The translations under genes and the position numbers were made by a program. The notes beneath the pieces are model-generated. The model searched no databases. It was not told where the DNA came from and saw only the letters and a program-made list of their open reading frames with translations. Of a DNA stretch of 64,000 nt, positions 42,568 through 52,164 are shown piece after piece (within the stretch, counting starts at the first letter, position 1; each line of letters starts with the position of its first letter). The DNA comes from Lachnospiraceae bacterium UBA3273 (GTDB lineage Bacteria > Bacillota > Clostridia > Lachnospirales > Lachnospiraceae): positions 21,416 through 85,415 of the forward strand of contig DEUB01000042.1 of assembly GCA_002362385.1 (NCBI GenBank), in the 5' to 3' direction.

Positions 42568-44415
42568 TTAATCCTCCGCAATGACGATCATATAATCTTC
42601 CTTTTCATATACAGTCTGCTCTGATTTTAAAGGATTTGTTACGATCTCTGTAGCGCCGTCCCTTATCTTCTTATAACCTATGGCAATATGCCCCTTTCTG
42701 GCAGCGCTTTCCGTTACAGTATAAAAATCAACGGGAACTCCTGTTTTTACATATTCGGAAGCAGGCTTCATATAGATCTCCGAGCCTTCCTCATCCAAAA
42801 TATCCTCAAAAAGCGCCGTCAATTCCCTGTTTTCGGCAATCTGGGTCATTAAAAGATTTATAATATTGGAGCCGATGACAAAATCCTCTACCCTGGCCTG
42901 GGTTGCAAGGCGCTGGTTATTGCTCTTTCTCATTTCACTGGTAATGGTAAACTTTTTCCCCGTTTTACCGGAAATATCCCGAAGGAAGATCAATTGCAGC
43001 AGAGTCTGGGAATCGGATGCCTCCGCATCCAGCCCATCATCGCTTAAAACCAGTATATCGTCCACATCCGACGATAATAATTCCTCCAAAAGCCTGCGGT
43101 CCGTTCCCGATCCCATAACCTGCTCGATCACAATGTTTTTATAAGCTGCTTTATCCAACTCCAGCTCGTTGGGGTAGACAATGGTAACCTCAGAACCCGG
43201 CTCCACATAACAGTCATATTCCCGCAGGATGCGTTCAATCATACTGTTACACCCCAAAATCAGCAGACTTTCCCTGTTTGCGGTTTTCTTTGCCCCGGAA
43301 TTATTGATCAGTTCCTCCTGTATGGGCATCTCATTCAAATCCAGCTCAAAGGAACCGTCATCATCCTCCAGCAGAATGATCAGGTCTCCTTTCTCAAGCA
43401 CCGTATCCATGGGCGGATTCAGATGGGGACCGTCGTCTTTTCGGATGCCGAATACAACCGCTTTAGGAAACAGGTTCAGGGTCTCATGGAGCATCTTTCC
43501 GTATAGCTCGGGAACCTCTTCAAAATACAGTTCATCCCCGTCATAGTCAAAAAGCTCCACCAGCACATTGGACAATCCCGGCTGTCTGCAGGTATGGGCA
43601 ATAATACGGGAAATAGCGTCATTGGCATGAATAATCTCCGCCCTGCCTTCTCCTGCGATCCTCGCCGCCTCCACATTCTGCTCGTTTTCAATGGCCGCAG
43701 TCATAAACAGATCTTTTACCAATAATTCCTTATCCTTTAAATATGCAGAAACGGATAAGATGATTTTAATGACCTCCGCGTCCTCATAAACATTGATTAT
43801 AACAGAACGGCTTCTTTCCACAGCGCATCTTTCCAGAATATGCGCTTCCGATAAAGAACCGCTCCGGCAGATCACACGGGAAGTTTTAAAATCGGATATG
43901 CGGGATGCGATAGCTTCCTCCATCTCTTCCTTCTCCTGTGTACCCACCACTACAATGCACTGATTTTTGTGATTAGAGTTAGCTTCAATTAACTCATTTA
44001 ACAACGTATAGATATTGTCATTAAACCCTATGATAACCGTATGCCTTTCTTCCAGTACAATGGACTTTCCCTTGCGCAGTTCCTTCAGCCTGCTTTCAAA
44101 ACCGGTGGTAATGATACCGATTAAAATACTGGTTACAAACAGCCCGCATAGAGTTACCACAGACATTATGATCACATAAGGTATGCTGTCCAAAGTATCC
44201 GCCGTCAAGGTTCCTGCATCCAGAACATGCATGGCGCTTGACCAGATCTGGCTTCCCAGACTGCCGTCCGCACCAAAAACAACTGCCGCAATTCCCGCAA
44301 GCCCTACCACGATCATAGTAATTCCAAATAGCAGGCCAATCAGTGCGATGGTTCCTTTGGACATAATATTGTCAAAATGATATTGTATTTTTTCTCCAAA
44401 GGTCCGCTTCTTCAT
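42568..44415 (-). CDS. CASTOR/POLLUX-like ion channel with RCK-type NAD-binding domains
   Basis: A 615-residue protein. Two or three N-terminal helices (about 20-110) frame a pore-like loop, then two tandem nucleotide-binding (RCK/TrkA-N-like) regions: HTVIIGFNDNIYTLLNEL (about 127-144) and SLLILGCNSMIERIL. This layout matches the CASTOR/POLLUX (DMI1) family, whose plant members are calcium- or potassium-permeable channels; bacterial members regulate ions. There is no TrkH-type partner nearby. ATG at 44415 follows GAGGAGAAAGCAGAT. Confidence 0.8.
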   Translation of the reverse strand: MKKRTFGEKIQYHFDNIMSKGTIALIGLLFGITMIVVGLAGIAAVVFGADGSLGSQIWSSAMHVLDAGTLTADTLDSIPYVIIMSVVTLCGLFVTSILIGIITTGFESRLKELRKGKSIVLEERHTVIIGFNDNIYTLLNELIEANSNHKNQCIVVVGTQEKEEMEEAIASRISDFKTSRVICRSGSLSEAHILERCAVERSRSVIINVYEDAEVIKIILSVSAYLKDKELLVKDLFMTAAIENEQNVEAARIAGEGRAEIIHANDAISRIIAHTCRQPGLSNVLVELFDYDGDELYFEEVPELYGKMLHETLNLFPKAVVFGIRKDDGPHLNPPMDTVLEKGDLIILLEDDDGSFELDLNEMPIQEELINNSGAKKTANRESLLILGCNSMIERILREYDCYVEPGSEVTIVYPNELELDKAAYKNIVIEQVMGSGTDRRLLEELLSSDVDDILVLSDDGLDAEASDSQTLLQLIFLRDISGKTGKKFTITSEMRKSNNQRLATQARVEDFVIGSNIINLLMTQIAENRELTALFEDILDEEGSEIYMKPASEYVKTGVPVDFYTVTESAARKGHIAIGYKKIRDGATEIVTNPLKSEQTVYEKEDYMIVIAED

Positions 44416-44683
44416 ATCTGCTTTCTCCTCATTATCATCTGTAATCCATATACCAACAAACCTATTATAATATACTTTCCTGCAAAATAACAGCTTGTTC
44501 TATATACATTTCCGGCCTTTCATAGCTTAAATTCCCATTTTTTTTACTTACATAAGCCATTTGGACACAACTAAATTTCAGCCCCAAGCCAACGCTTTTT
44601 AGTATTGATTTTATTTACACTCTCTGTTATTCTGAGAGTAGAATAATCTTATTAGAAAAGAAATGTTATGAGGGTGGGAAATT

Positions 44684-45193
44684 ATGATGAAAAGCGGAGA
44701 AAACAAAGGGTTTTCACTTGTAGAATTAATTATTGTCATCGCCATTATGGCAGTACTTGTCGGTGTTTTGACCCCGATCATGATCAAATATGTAGAAAAA
44801 GCAAACGTCACTTCCGACCAGCAGATGCTCGACGCCATCTATCAGGCCTCCGTTTATGCCATGGCAGACCCTGAGATTGCATCAGATTCTGCATCCAAAA
44901 CCTTTATCGACAGTCTGACAACACCCCAGACCCTGGAAAGCATTCCTGCCGGCTCCAAATTATACGACGAGATTTTAGATACCATCGGCTGGACCGATTT
45001 AAACCAGAGCACCTATGAGGCACGTTTACGCTCTGCCCATGCCTCCGGCTGCGAAATTTATCTGGCGTATCAGGGCGGCGTAAAAAATCCTATCGCCATG
45101 TGGATTACCACAACCGATCAGACCGGCAAAAAAGATACCAGCAATACGTCAAATACTGTTGCCGGTATCGGAGACTGCATCAGCATTCAGTAA
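44684..45193 (+). CDS. Orphan type IV prepilin-like protein
   Basis: A 169-residue protein with a canonical type III signal: KSGENKG then FSLVELIIVIAIMAVLVGVL, with cleavage after the Gly at residue 9 and Glu at +5. The hydrophobic helix continues to about 30. The globular part has a Cys pair (SGCEIYL, GDCISIQ) near the C-terminus that could form a disulfide. The first ATG is 44684; the second, three bases on, is also possible. No prepilin peptidase, ATPase or membrane assembly gene is in the window, so the export machinery must be elsewhere. Confidence 0.86.
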   Translation: MMKSGENKGFSLVELIIVIAIMAVLVGVLTPIMIKYVEKANVTSDQQMLDAIYQASVYAMADPEIASDSASKTFIDSLTTPQTLESIPAGSKLYDEILDTIGWTDLNQSTYEARLRSAHASGCEIYLAYQGGVKNPIAMWITTTDQTGKKDTSNTSNTVAGIGDCISIQ

Positions 45194-45239
45194 GAAAAGG
45201 CATTTTTCCTGCAATACGGATTAAATATGCAAAATCTGT

Positions 45240-46070
45240 CTATGCTTTCTCACTTTGTTGCTTTTCTTTATTCAGTTCATAATAGAATATGTATTGCTGC
45301 ATAACGCCCTGACAGCCCTCATACCGTCTTTTAGGAAATCCTTTTTTATAGTGCATTTCCAGAGCCTGATTAATATGGGTATCTACGGGAAAGGCCTGTA
45401 AATGATGGAGCGCAAAAAGACAGATACAATCCGCCACCTTTTCCCCTACTCCAAAAAGCTTCAGCAATTCTTCCTTTGCCCTTTCGTAAGGCAGCCGTCG
45501 TATATATTCCAAATCCGTTTCCCCGGACACGACGCTCTTTGCCGCACGCACTACGTATTTGCTCCGGTATCCCAAATTGCACGCCTTCAAAGCGTCTTCC
45601 TCTAAATCCGCCAGTGCTTCCGGCTTCGGGAAGGCGTAATATACTTCTCCTTTGGAAGTTATTTTCTCTTCCCCGTAACGATCGCAAATATTCTGAATAC
45701 AGCGGCGTATCCTGACAATATTATTCTGCTGGGAGATCAGGAAAGAAACTATCATTTCCCACAAATCCTGTCGTAAGATCCTGATTCCCTTTCCAAAATC
45801 TGCAGCAGAAATCAAATAAGTATCATCCGGATTGATTTTTTTGATATAAGCCGGATAGTTCTCTTCCAGATCAAAATAATCCTTCCAGAAATTTTCAAAT
45901 TCTTCTTCGTCACAATGGAATATGCATTCTTTTTCGTGCTGTTCAAGCTCCAGATAGTTTGCACCGGCAATAAGGGTGTATTTACCGGAGCTTTGCCGAT
46001 TCATGCGGAAGCATTGGCCGGAAGCGCTGATTTGATTCAGATTAAAGTTCTCGATTGTTTTTCGGATCAT
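45240..46070 (-). CDS. 8-oxoguanine DNA glycosylase (OGG1-like)
   Basis: A 276-residue bifunctional base-excision enzyme of the HhH-GPD fold. An OGG-type N-terminal domain (about 1-100) is followed by SFLISQQNNI, LFGVGEKVADCICLFAL with the catalytic Lys (K211), and PVDTHI with the Asp (D230). Resembles the small group of bacterial enzymes related to human OGG1, found in clostridia. It removes 8-oxoguanine and cuts the strand. Starts at ATG 46070, converges on the prepilin gene. Confidence 0.88.
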   Translation of the reverse strand: MIRKTIENFNLNQISASGQCFRMNRQSSGKYTLIAGANYLELEQHEKECIFHCDEEEFENFWKDYFDLEENYPAYIKKINPDDTYLISAADFGKGIRILRQDLWEMIVSFLISQQNNIVRIRRCIQNICDRYGEEKITSKGEVYYAFPKPEALADLEEDALKACNLGYRSKYVVRAAKSVVSGETDLEYIRRLPYERAKEELLKLFGVGEKVADCICLFALHHLQAFPVDTHINQALEMHYKKGFPKRRYEGCQGVMQQYIFYYELNKEKQQSEKA

Positions 46071-46121
46071 CGTTTGTAATATGCCTTTTTGATTTATTTT
46101 AGCATTTTATGAAGGCCCTTT

Positions 46122-46580
46122 TCAATGGAAGTCTTTTCTATTTTTCCATACGCCTGCCAAAATATCTTTTAGGACCAGTAAAGCATCTAATTCGCTGTAT
46201 CCGTATTCTTCTTTCAATTCATTTAACATACTGCTCAGTCTTTTGGCATAATTGACAGTGTTTACTTCATTTTTGTATTTCAATAAAATCGGATATTTTT
46301 TACCCCAGACATTTGTCCAATTGATCTTTTCCTGTTTTTCGTCGCTGATCCTTTCTATGAATTGTTCAACTTCTTTCTCGTCAATGTCAAATTCAATCAG
46401 TTCGTCCAGGGATACATTGTATAATACCGCCATTCTTTTGGACTGACGGATATCGGGGAGCGTCTCGTCCGTTTCCCACTTAGAGATCGTCTGCCTGCTT
46501 ACCCCCAGTTTCTCCGCGACCTCTTCCTGGGACAGGCCGCAACTTTTTCTGGCATGAAATAAACTGTTCCCTAATCTCAT
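46122..46580 (-). CDS. XRE-family regulator
   Basis: From ATG 46580 (GAGGTGG five bases before it) the protein is 152 residues: helix-turn-helix KSCGLSQEEVAEKLGVSRQT at about 12-60, then a helical tail of about 75 residues with SSMLNELKEEYGYSELDALL. It lies alone between the glycosylase and another XRE gene. Targets unknown. Confidence 0.85.
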   Translation of the reverse strand: MRLGNSLFHARKSCGLSQEEVAEKLGVSRQTISKWETDETLPDIRQSKRMAVLYNVSLDELIEFDIDEKEVEQFIERISDEKQEKINWTNVWGKKYPILLKYKNEVNTVNYAKRLSSMLNELKEEYGYSELDALLVLKDILAGVWKNRKDFH

Positions 46581-46705
46581 TAAAACCACCTCGCTTTATT
46601 TTATACCCAAAGTATACGGTCCTGCATCTAAAAAATCCATCCATTTATTTTTACAATTATGCACGTTTTCTTAACGAAAACGATCAGCAGTATCTTTCTG
46701 CATTT

Positions 46706-47380
46706 CTATTTTACTTTTCCTCCATGAAATAAACATTCGTATATTTTGCGCGTTCTGTAAAATATTTCTTCATAACCCTGGAACCAGAAAAAATCTCCTT
46801 CCACCCTGCAATGATAGTGATATTCTCCTTCTGTGTATATGCAGGGCCCCCGGTAAGGCATTTCTTCCGTCACATTTAACAATGCTTTTTTCAAAAAATC
46901 TCCGCTGAATCCTTCTCCTATTACTCTTCCCGAATAGTTCATACACCAGACAGGAATATTCTTTATCCATATTCCTTCTTCTCCCGAAAAATTTTCTCCT
47001 CCCAGATACGTATCATAATAAAGATATTCTCCTTCCTGATATTTCAGGTCATGGGATGCCGGTCTGGCAGGCTCTGTTTCTCTTCCTTTGCCGGCATATG
47101 TTTTCTGTTTTCCGCGGATCAAAAACGGTATAATAGAATCTTTGTCGGTTTCCGATCGTTGCTCATACATGAAACCGCATCCATCCTGCCCTTTTACTAT
47201 ATGATCTATGGTCACTCCATAAATTTCACTTAGCTTGAGCAAACCGGACAATTCCGGAACTGCCTGTCCGTTCTCCCATTTTCCTACGGTCTGCCTGGCA
47301 ATTCCAAGCTTATAAGCCAGATCCTCCTGGGAATAACCGTTCTTTTTTCTTAATGTACAAAGATTTTCATGCAATGCCAT
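46706..47380 (-). CDS. XRE regulator with DUF5680 domain
   Basis: From ATG 47380 (GGAGG eight bases upstream) the protein is 224 residues. The helix-turn-helix spans about 4-62 (NGYSQEDLAYKLGIARQTVG). The C-terminal half (about 110-224) is DUF5680: GEYLYYDTYLGGENFSGEEG, VWCMNYSGRV, GFSGDFLKKAL, and FQGYEEI. DUF5680 is common in Clostridia XRE regulators and resembles a ligand-binding beta fold. The ligand is unknown. Confidence 0.87.
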   Translation of the reverse strand: MALHENLCTLRKKNGYSQEDLAYKLGIARQTVGKWENGQAVPELSGLLKLSEIYGVTIDHIVKGQDGCGFMYEQRSETDKDSIIPFLIRGKQKTYAGKGRETEPARPASHDLKYQEGEYLYYDTYLGGENFSGEEGIWIKNIPVWCMNYSGRVIGEGFSGDFLKKALLNVTEEMPYRGPCIYTEGEYHYHCRVEGDFFWFQGYEEIFYRTRKIYECLFHGGKVK

Positions 47381-47497
47381 GACGTATGCCTCCTGCTCTT
47401 CAATATACTGATTTCTAAAATACATTATAAAGAAAATGCAGGAACTTTCTACCGCCAAAGAATTGCAAAAATGTAATCACACAACTGCATTTTACTG

Positions 47498-48400
47498 TTA
47501 ATCCTGATATTTATCTAATATCTTTGCCAGTTCTGTCCTTAACTGTTCCCTCACTTCCACCGGCTTAATAACTTCCAATGCCTGCCCAAAGCTAAGCAGA
47601 TAGTAAAACAGCCATTCTCCTCTGGGGAAAGTAATTTCCGCCAGAAAGCTTCCGTCCTCAAGCTCCTCATAGTCTTCAAATTCATCATATACCCGGAAGG
47701 CGGCTTCTTTTGCAATCTTTAATTTCAATTGGACTTTATCCGTTTCATAATTGCCATGTTCTTTCTTTAATACTGCTTCCCCGCATGTCCTTTGGAAAAT
47801 TTCTTCTGTCAGTTCAAGTCTGCGGATCCGTTTCAGCTTAAAAAATCTCTCTTCCTCATGCTTTCTGCACCAGGCGTACAAATACCATGCCTCGCCTTTA
47901 AAGCAGAGCCTCAAAGGTTCTGCTTCCCTCTCCGACGTCTGCCCTTTAGCGTTGGCATAGGAAAAACGAATGACCCTTTTTTCAATGACTGCCCTTTTTA
48001 TATCGTTAAAGAGTGTTTCCTCCCGTTTCCTATCAGACCATATTCCAAAATCCACTTCGATCCAATCATAGCCGGATTCTCCTAACAGACTTCCCAACTT
48101 TGACAAGGCTGTCGTTTTTTCTTCCGGTTTTACCGCATCTAACGCTTTTAAGGCGGACAAAATTTCCGCCTTTTCCCCCTCTGTAATAACCGCCTTATTT
48201 AAAGTAAAGCCCGGCAGCAGGGACACCCCGCCGCCTTTTCCTTTACTCATATAAATGGGGATTCCCGCGCCGGAAAGCGTCTCAATATCCCTGTATATAG
48301 TTCTTGCGGATACTTCAAATCGCTCTGCTAACTCCCTTGCAGTAACTTTTTCTTTCTCCAAAAGAATATAGACGATCTCGAAAAGCCTGTTGATCTGCAT
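47498..48400 (-). CDS. YafY-type HTH regulator with WYL domain
   Basis: A 300-residue regulator: N-terminal HTH_11 (VTARELAERFEVSARTIYRD, about 18-37), a middle helical part, and WYL domain (about 135-225) with AWYLYAWCRKHEEERFFKLK. WYL domains sense small ligands or nucleic acids. Its start immediately follows the stop of the GyrI-like gene (TAA at 48401-48403), so they form an operon. Confidence 0.9.
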   Translation of the reverse strand: MQINRLFEIVYILLEKEKVTARELAERFEVSARTIYRDIETLSGAGIPIYMSKGKGGGVSLLPGFTLNKAVITEGEKAEILSALKALDAVKPEEKTTALSKLGSLLGESGYDWIEVDFGIWSDRKREETLFNDIKRAVIEKRVIRFSYANAKGQTSEREAEPLRLCFKGEAWYLYAWCRKHEEERFFKLKRIRRLELTEEIFQRTCGEAVLKKEHGNYETDKVQLKLKIAKEAAFRVYDEFEDYEELEDGSFLAEITFPRGEWLFYYLLSFGQALEVIKPVEVREQLRTELAKILDKYQD

Positions 48401-49039
48401 TTAACTCTCTCTTTTCTTTATGGGATGACGTATAACGGTTTTGCATCGTTCAGGCGCCACTCTCCTCGGATCGGAGAGATAGATCTCATGATGGCGCCTT
48501 TCATCCGTGATATCCTTATCATAACCGTTTTTTTCTAAAAAGTCATCCATCAAAGCGATAGTTGCCGGCTCGTCGTCGTAAGATCCTATATGCATGACCT
48601 GCAGGCACAAGCCTTCTTGAATTGTCAAAAATTCCGCCTTGGAATAATCTGCATTTTTCTTCCGCTCCACTTCCTTTACTGCCCAATCAAAATCCTTTTT
48701 CGAAACAAAATCAGGGAGCCTGATCGCAGAGATCCACTGAAATTTTTCCTTGTGGCTGTAATCGATCTCATTTTCTCCCTCCGACCACCAGAAGCCCTCC
48801 AAAGGAGGCACAACATAATCAAAATAACCTTCTATCTTATAACCTGTTTTGGGACTCATTTTGATGGTAAAGGCAACGGCATAAAGTATGCCTATTGCCT
48901 GCTTATAAGCTCCATTTTCCTCATTGGGGTTTCCCTCCCCCCTTACTGCGATATAGTTCATGGGAGGGATCTCAACGATCTGCGGTTTTTTCCCCGGCAA
49001 ATAAAACTCTTTGTATTCCTTTTTGTAATCAAAAGCCAT
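48401..49039 (-). CDS. GyrI-like small-molecule-binding protein
   Basis: From ATG 49039 (GGAG with seven bases spacing) the product is 212 residues: KQPEI-type opening PGKKPQIVEIPPMNYIAVRG, GIKYAVAFTIK-like beta core, and DYVVPPLEGFWW. The domain resembles GyrI/SOUL-like binding proteins of MerR and AraC regulators, here a free-standing protein. A longer in-frame start exists but reads through the promoter repeats. The WYL regulator is encoded next, so ligand sensing may link the pair. Confidence 0.82.
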   Translation of the reverse strand: MAFDYKKEYKEFYLPGKKPQIVEIPPMNYIAVRGEGNPNEENGAYKQAIGILYAVAFTIKMSPKTGYKIEGYFDYVVPPLEGFWWSEGENEIDYSHKEKFQWISAIRLPDFVSKKDFDWAVKEVERKKNADYSKAEFLTIQEGLCLQVMHIGSYDDEPATIALMDDFLEKNGYDKDITDERRHHEIYLSDPRRVAPERCKTVIRHPIKKRES

Positions 49040-49070
49040 TTGAATGCTCCTTTCTTTATTCTTGCAGACA

Positions 49071-49119
49071 GTGCCTATAGGGCACAAGTACCCATAGGGC
49101 ATAAATACCCCCAAGGCGA
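49071..49119 (-). promoter_or_regulatory. Tandem 17-base repeats in leader of the GyrI/WYL operon
   Basis: CCTATAGGGCACAAGTA (49074-49090) and CCCATAGGGCATAAATA (49091-49107) are adjacent 17-base copies, with a degenerate third (CCCCCAAGGCGA) at 49108-49119. The first lies in the palindrome GTGCCTATAGGGCAC (49071-49085). They are between the likely -10 box and the ribosome site, a position suited to repression. Confidence 0.6.
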
Positions 49120-49141
49120 CTGCCGCTTTGCTTATGAAAAG

Positions 49142-49183
49142 ATTATAATATCCATAATATGACACCTGTTCGTCATATTATGG
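49142..49183 (-). promoter_or_regulatory. Probable promoter with perfect 12 bp palindrome
   Basis: TATAAT on the minus strand lies at 49142-49147. Just upstream CCATAATATGAC (49152-49163), eight bases, GTCATATTATGG (49172-49183) is a perfect inverted repeat. It could be an activator or repressor site, since no clear -35 box is visible at normal spacing. Confidence 0.55.
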
Positions 49184-49311
49184 GTAATTTTTTACAGCAT
49201 CCCACTTTTTAAAGTCCAAACAGCTTGCTCATTATCCTTTCAATCATCAAATTCAGACCGTTGCTCTGCTTATTCGCACTTATTATTCCCTTCAGCCCGT
49301 TACTGCCGGGA

Positions 49312-50091
49312 TCAATATCCCCATATTTCATACGCCGTATATTCATGGTCAAAATGATACCCCAGCTTCTTAGCAAGCATGACAGATTCCTTGTTTTGTG
49401 CATCCCAGCTGGGATAAAGTCCTTTCTCCAAGCATCTTAAGATCAAAGCCGCTCCGCTGATAAGGGCAAGGCCCCGCCTCCTGTATTCCTGCTTTGTATC
49501 GATTTGTATTTCAATTCCTTCTCTGTAGCTTGAATAAGAAGAGGCTCCCGCAACGAGACAGCCGTCTTTTAAAATAACCACGCCCAGGCCCTTTTTCTCA
49601 TATTCTCCGTAATCTTCATATTGGGATACCCAGTCCCCGCACCATTCCTGCTCTTTGCACCATAAAAACACCTCTCTATCAAGGGGCTTCATCACATATT
49701 CGCCGGACAGACCCTTTACGATCTCTTCAAGTTTTTTCCTTTGATCTTCTTTTAAAAATATTTTCGGCTCCTTTTTTATGGCATACCGGATAACCTTTTT
49801 AGCTTTCTCCCCATAGTAGGCTTCTATCAATGCCGCCCACTCTTCATTAGGAGGAATCATGATCATAAAATCCTTTTCGCAGCCTTCCGGTTTATATGCC
49901 GCAAGCGCCCTGTCCGGTTTTCCTGCCAAAAAACAGAAGTCTCCCAGAATGGCTGCAGCAGATTCCGGATCTTGCGGATCATTTGCATAAATTTTTCCCA
50001 TAACCTTTTCCAGACAGGACCAGATTATGGTTTCTTCCAAGCCTTCAAATAAGGCTTTTGCAGTTTGAGGGTTTTCCATAACAGATATCAT
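49312..50091 (-). CDS. GNAT-family acetyltransferase with extended N-terminus
   Basis: A 259-residue protein of the GNAT_acetyltran type. N-terminal region (about 1-130) with helices and CFLAGKPDRALAAYKPEG; C-terminal GNAT core: LGVVILKDGCLVAGASSYSS, QEYRRRGLALISGAALIL and the ending NKESVMLAKKLGY. It probably acetylates a small amine. It lies downstream of ilvB on the same strand, with 125 bases between. Confidence 0.84.
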   Translation of the reverse strand: MISVMENPQTAKALFEGLEETIIWSCLEKVMGKIYANDPQDPESAAAILGDFCFLAGKPDRALAAYKPEGCEKDFMIMIPPNEEWAALIEAYYGEKAKKVIRYAIKKEPKIFLKEDQRKKLEEIVKGLSGEYVMKPLDREVFLWCKEQEWCGDWVSQYEDYGEYEKKGLGVVILKDGCLVAGASSYSSYREGIEIQIDTKQEYRRRGLALISGAALILRCLEKGLYPSWDAQNKESVMLAKKLGYHFDHEYTAYEIWGY

Positions 50092-50216
50092 AATTTCCTT
50101 CTTCTCCTTTAAATTACCAATTTAATAACAGCGTTGTAAAGCTGCAAGCAAATCCCATAATACTAGCCGGTATCATCACGACTTTTTCTTTTTTGCTCTT
50201 TAAAATTTTACCACAC

Positions 50217-51974
50217 TCATTGAATTACTTCTATTATCATTTCCGAAATAGCTTTCCCCGGCGGTACAATAGGCAGCACGTTTGCTTCCCCTGGAATCAC
50301 AAACTCAATTACCGTTGGGATTTTTCTATTCTGCTTTGCCTTTTCCAATGCAGTTTTTATATCGCAGACATCTAAAACCCTGATCCCTTCAGCGCCGTAG
50401 CTTTCCGCTAATTTTACAAAATCCGGCGTATATTCCGGACATTCTCTGTCAGGCCGGTTCTCAGCCACCGAATTAGCGCAGGAAAAAAATCCGCAGCTTC
50501 TCCGGTAGCGCATACATGTAGCCGAATACCTTTTATTATAAAACATCTCCTGCCACTGGCGCACATTCCCCAGCCACCCGTTGTTTAAAACACAGACAAC
50601 GATTGGCAGTTCATAGACAACAGCCGTTGCCAGCTCCTGAATGTTCATCTGTATTCCTCCGTCCCCTGATATGGCTATCACCGGTTTACCCGGGTTTCCC
50701 AGACATGCTCCGATGGCGGCAGGCAGACCAAATCCCATTGTCCCCATTCCACCTGAAGTCAGCAGTCTTTTATGCTCATTCAGTTCGAGAAACTGCGTAG
50801 CCCAAAGCTGATTCTGTCCTACATCCGTAGTAATGAACGCCTCCTCAAACAATTCATTGACCGCTTCCATGATCCTTTGAGGCGTTACTCCCTGATAATT
50901 CATGGAAACAGGGTATTGCTCCTTCCAGCCATTTATTTCTTCCAGCCACTTTTCTGTTTTTAAAGAAACAGCCTTTTTTAGTAAAGCATTGATAACCTCT
51001 TTTGCATCTGCCACAATGGAAACATCCGCAGTCACATTCCGGGAAATAACATCTACATCTACATCAGCATGAATAATAACGGCATCCGGGGCAAACTCCT
51101 GTAGCTTTCCCGTTATGCGGTCATTGAATCTCGTCCCTATGGCAAACAAAACGTCGCACCGGCTTACTGCCAGGTTAGCTCCACAGCTTCCATGTATTCC
51201 CAGATTCCCCACATACGATCTGTGTGTTGTGGGAATCGCTCCTTTCCCCATGATGGTGGTAACTACAGGAATACCCGTCAGTTCCGAAAGCCGCGTCATT
51301 TCTTTTCCCGCACAGGCAATATTAACCCCGCCTCCTATTAAAAAAAGCGGCCTTTCTGCCTTATTCAAAATATCCAGCGCTTTTTCCATCTCCTCCGAAC
51401 ATCCCCCTGAACCTACGGAAATATTTCTATCATCTGCCGTATCACACACAGACGGATAGGTATCATTTCCATATTCTTTCTGGATATCCTTTGGCAGGTC
51501 TACGACTACTACTCCGGGACGGCCGCTTTTTGCGATCCGAAAGGCCCGTTTTATAATTTCGGCCAAGTCCTCCCTTCTTTCAACTCTTACTACATATTTA
51601 GAAATGCTCTTTGTCACATCCACAATGTCAACCTCTTGAAATGTCTGCTTTCCCAAGAGATTTGTAGGTACCTGGCCCGTAAAACACACCAGCGGAACGC
51701 TGTCATAATTAGCCGTGGCTATTCCCGTAACCAGATTTGCCGCCCCCGGTCCGCTTGTTACAAGACAAACCCCTATCCGCCCTGTTGAGCGGGCATATCC
51801 GTCCGCCGCATGGACCAGCCCCTGTTCGTGGCGGGGCAAAATGATCTCTATGTCCTTTTCTCCGTATAAAGCGTCAAACAGATCGATAGCCTGCCCTCCC
51901 GGATAAGCAAATAAAATATCCACCTTTTCTTCTTTTAATGCCTTTACAAATAATTCTGCACCTGTGATATCCAT
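50217..51974 (-). CDS. ilvB: Acetolactate synthase, catalytic subunit
   Basis: From ATG 51974 (GGAGG seven bases before) the enzyme is 585 residues. ThDP enzyme features: RHEQGLVHAADGYAR with the catalytic Glu, GTRFNDRITG, and GDGGIQMNIQELAT to NNGWLGNVRQWQ for ThDP and Mg. A Cys-rich stretch of about 25 residues (CMRYRRSCGFFSCAN and further) follows the ThDP motif; related clostridial enzymes show similar Cys insertions. It condenses two pyruvates, or pyruvate and 2-oxobutyrate, for valine, leucine and isoleucine. No ilvN, ilvC or leu genes are nearby, and no T-box was seen in its 190-base leader. Confidence 0.9.
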   Translation of the reverse strand: MDITGAELFVKALKEEKVDILFAYPGGQAIDLFDALYGEKDIEIILPRHEQGLVHAADGYARSTGRIGVCLVTSGPGAANLVTGIATANYDSVPLVCFTGQVPTNLLGKQTFQEVDIVDVTKSISKYVVRVERREDLAEIIKRAFRIAKSGRPGVVVVDLPKDIQKEYGNDTYPSVCDTADDRNISVGSGGCSEEMEKALDILNKAERPLFLIGGGVNIACAGKEMTRLSELTGIPVVTTIMGKGAIPTTHRSYVGNLGIHGSCGANLAVSRCDVLFAIGTRFNDRITGKLQEFAPDAVIIHADVDVDVISRNVTADVSIVADAKEVINALLKKAVSLKTEKWLEEINGWKEQYPVSMNYQGVTPQRIMEAVNELFEEAFITTDVGQNQLWATQFLELNEHKRLLTSGGMGTMGFGLPAAIGACLGNPGKPVIAISGDGGIQMNIQELATAVVYELPIVVCVLNNGWLGNVRQWQEMFYNKRYSATCMRYRRSCGFFSCANSVAENRPDRECPEYTPDFVKLAESYGAEGIRVLDVCDIKTALEKAKQNRKIPTVIEFVIPGEANVLPIVPPGKAISEMIIEVIQ

Positions 51975-52164
51975 TATTTTTCCTCCATGTAGCAAGCAAT
52001 TTGTTTTCGGTTCCTTTCATCCCATAAATAGATCCTAAAAATTTTTAGAAAGTTATTCTTTAGTTTGTTTATTAATGCGTGTACTTGCTTGCATAATATC
52101 TATTTTATATGGCACTACCTGATCTTATTTTCACAGATAGTACCATTTATTTTCGAATCTATAT

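Noticed and set aside
49209..49403. A short frame overlapping the GNAT gene end
   Set aside because: It reads partly through the GNAT gene in another frame and has no ribosome site; a short C-terminal tail alone is not enough.
51975..52164. T-box or other riboswitch in the ilvB leader
   Set aside because: The 190-base leader lacks T-box consensus and paired terminator/antiterminator stems.
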